34,484 bases of DNA from Verrucomicrobiota bacterium (GTDB lineage: Bacteria > Verrucomicrobiota > Verrucomicrobiia > Verrucomicrobiales > Akkermansiaceae): positions 1 through 34,484 of the forward strand of contig RDZR01000056.1 in assembly GCA_004294095.1 (NCBI GenBank), read 5' to 3'. The position numbers and the translations under genes were made by a program. Below the pieces are notes generated by a model, which had not been told where the DNA came from, ran no database searches, and saw nothing but the letters and a program-made list of their open reading frames with translations. Positions within the stretch are counted from its first letter, which is position 1. The number at the start of each line of letters is the position of its first letter. This document shows, in pieces, positions 34,094 through 34,484 of the stretch.

Positions 34094-34484
34094 ATGATGT
34101 TTCAATCTAACAATCTATCAGATTTTTCGCGTGATATTACTCAAACGGTCATGGCAATTTTACTCTTTGGATTCGGTGATTCTCTTGCAGCTAGTTGGGG
34201 CAGAGAGAGTAGTAGCCTCCCGGCGAAAGCACTGTCAAACGTAGTGGCCCATAGTCAAGCAACCGTTCATTTGACCAACTCTGTTCTCTGGGGGCAATCA
34301 CCTCGAATCACTGCCACTTTGAATAGTCCCGCGATTCCACAGATTAGATCTATCGCAATTGCTAATTTCACAGGCTCAACATTTCATGGGAACTTCCAAA
34401 AACTCACGACGCATTGATTTTCAACAGATTATGGCACGGTAAATGCTTTTGATATAGTCGATGAAAGTGCAAAAAAGATATGTC
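34094..34484 (+). pseudogene. Decayed or partial gene, possibly from a secreted repeat protein
   Basis: The frame opens at ATG 34094 and reads to TGA 34415-34417 (107 residues). The same frame continues past the TGA (FSTDYGTVNAFDIV) to the window end. The early part has a hydrophobic stretch (TVMAILLFGFGDSLAA). The segment VHLTNSVLWGQSPRI resembles beta-helix repeats of secreted proteins. It is not recognised with confidence. A stop in the middle of a continuing frame suggests decay. Confidence 0.3.

Overview
The window reads like a chromosome segment of a Verrucomicrobia-group (PVC superphylum) bacterium of medium GC. The pointers are a Minf_1886-family protein, a PEP-CTERM protein with a verrucomicrobial-type tail, a large secreted protein with pre-peptidase-like modules and a calcium-binding-like C-terminus, few clear Shine-Dalgarno sequences, and a DUF3450/TtpC/ExbB/ExbD/TonB/TPR gene set. 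No finer assignment is safe from the sequence alone.

Layout. 1-4 kb: the tail of an unknown gene, then a large secreted protein (minus) divergent from a LuxR-type regulator, with a perfect palindrome between them. 3.8-5.8 kb: tRNA-Ile2(CAU), a glutamyl-Q-tRNA(Asp) synthetase gene broken by one in-frame TGA, and xerD. 5.8-10.2 kb: an unknown exported protein divergent from an Hsp70 paralogue and a zinc-ribbon membrane protein. 10.2-14.3 kb: aroE and gltX (minus, 4-bp overlap), bioA (plus) and a Minf_1886-family gene. 14.4-21.1 kb: a six-gene operon encoding a large periplasmic TPR protein, a second periplasmic protein, ExbB, two ExbD proteins and a von Willebrand A (VWA) protein whose membrane anchor carries the TonB-type SxxxH motif. 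21.2-22.8 kb: a PEP-CTERM protein with a strong terminator, then a gene-poor AT-rich stretch. 22.8-27.3 kb: fucI divergent from an AraC regulator, fucU, a DUF486 membrane protein and a class III PPK2. 27.3-32.7 kb: a complete TonB2/TtpC-type operon on the minus strand. 32.9-34.5 kb: a vapBC toxin-antitoxin pair with two operator palindromes, REP-like palindromes and gene remnants.

How they work together. Two separate proton-driven ExbB/ExbD motors lie about 6 kb apart. The minus-strand one has a real TonB and should energise outer-membrane transport. The plus-strand one has no TonB C-terminal domain; its only TonB-like anchor is fused to a VWA adhesion/metal-binding domain, so the motor may pull on or signal through a VWA domain. 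This is the best candidate for an under-described system here. The fuc genes suggest use of L-fucose from algal or host glycans, but kinase and aldolase genes are not in the window.

A sequence-wide signal also stands out: the heptamer CTAACAG (or CTGTTAG) occurs 37 times by my count, about nine times chance, on both strands, in several reading frames and between genes. It is missing from the first 4.4 kb, from fucI, and from the last 2.7 kb. It behaves like a DNA uptake or other genome-wide recognition motif.
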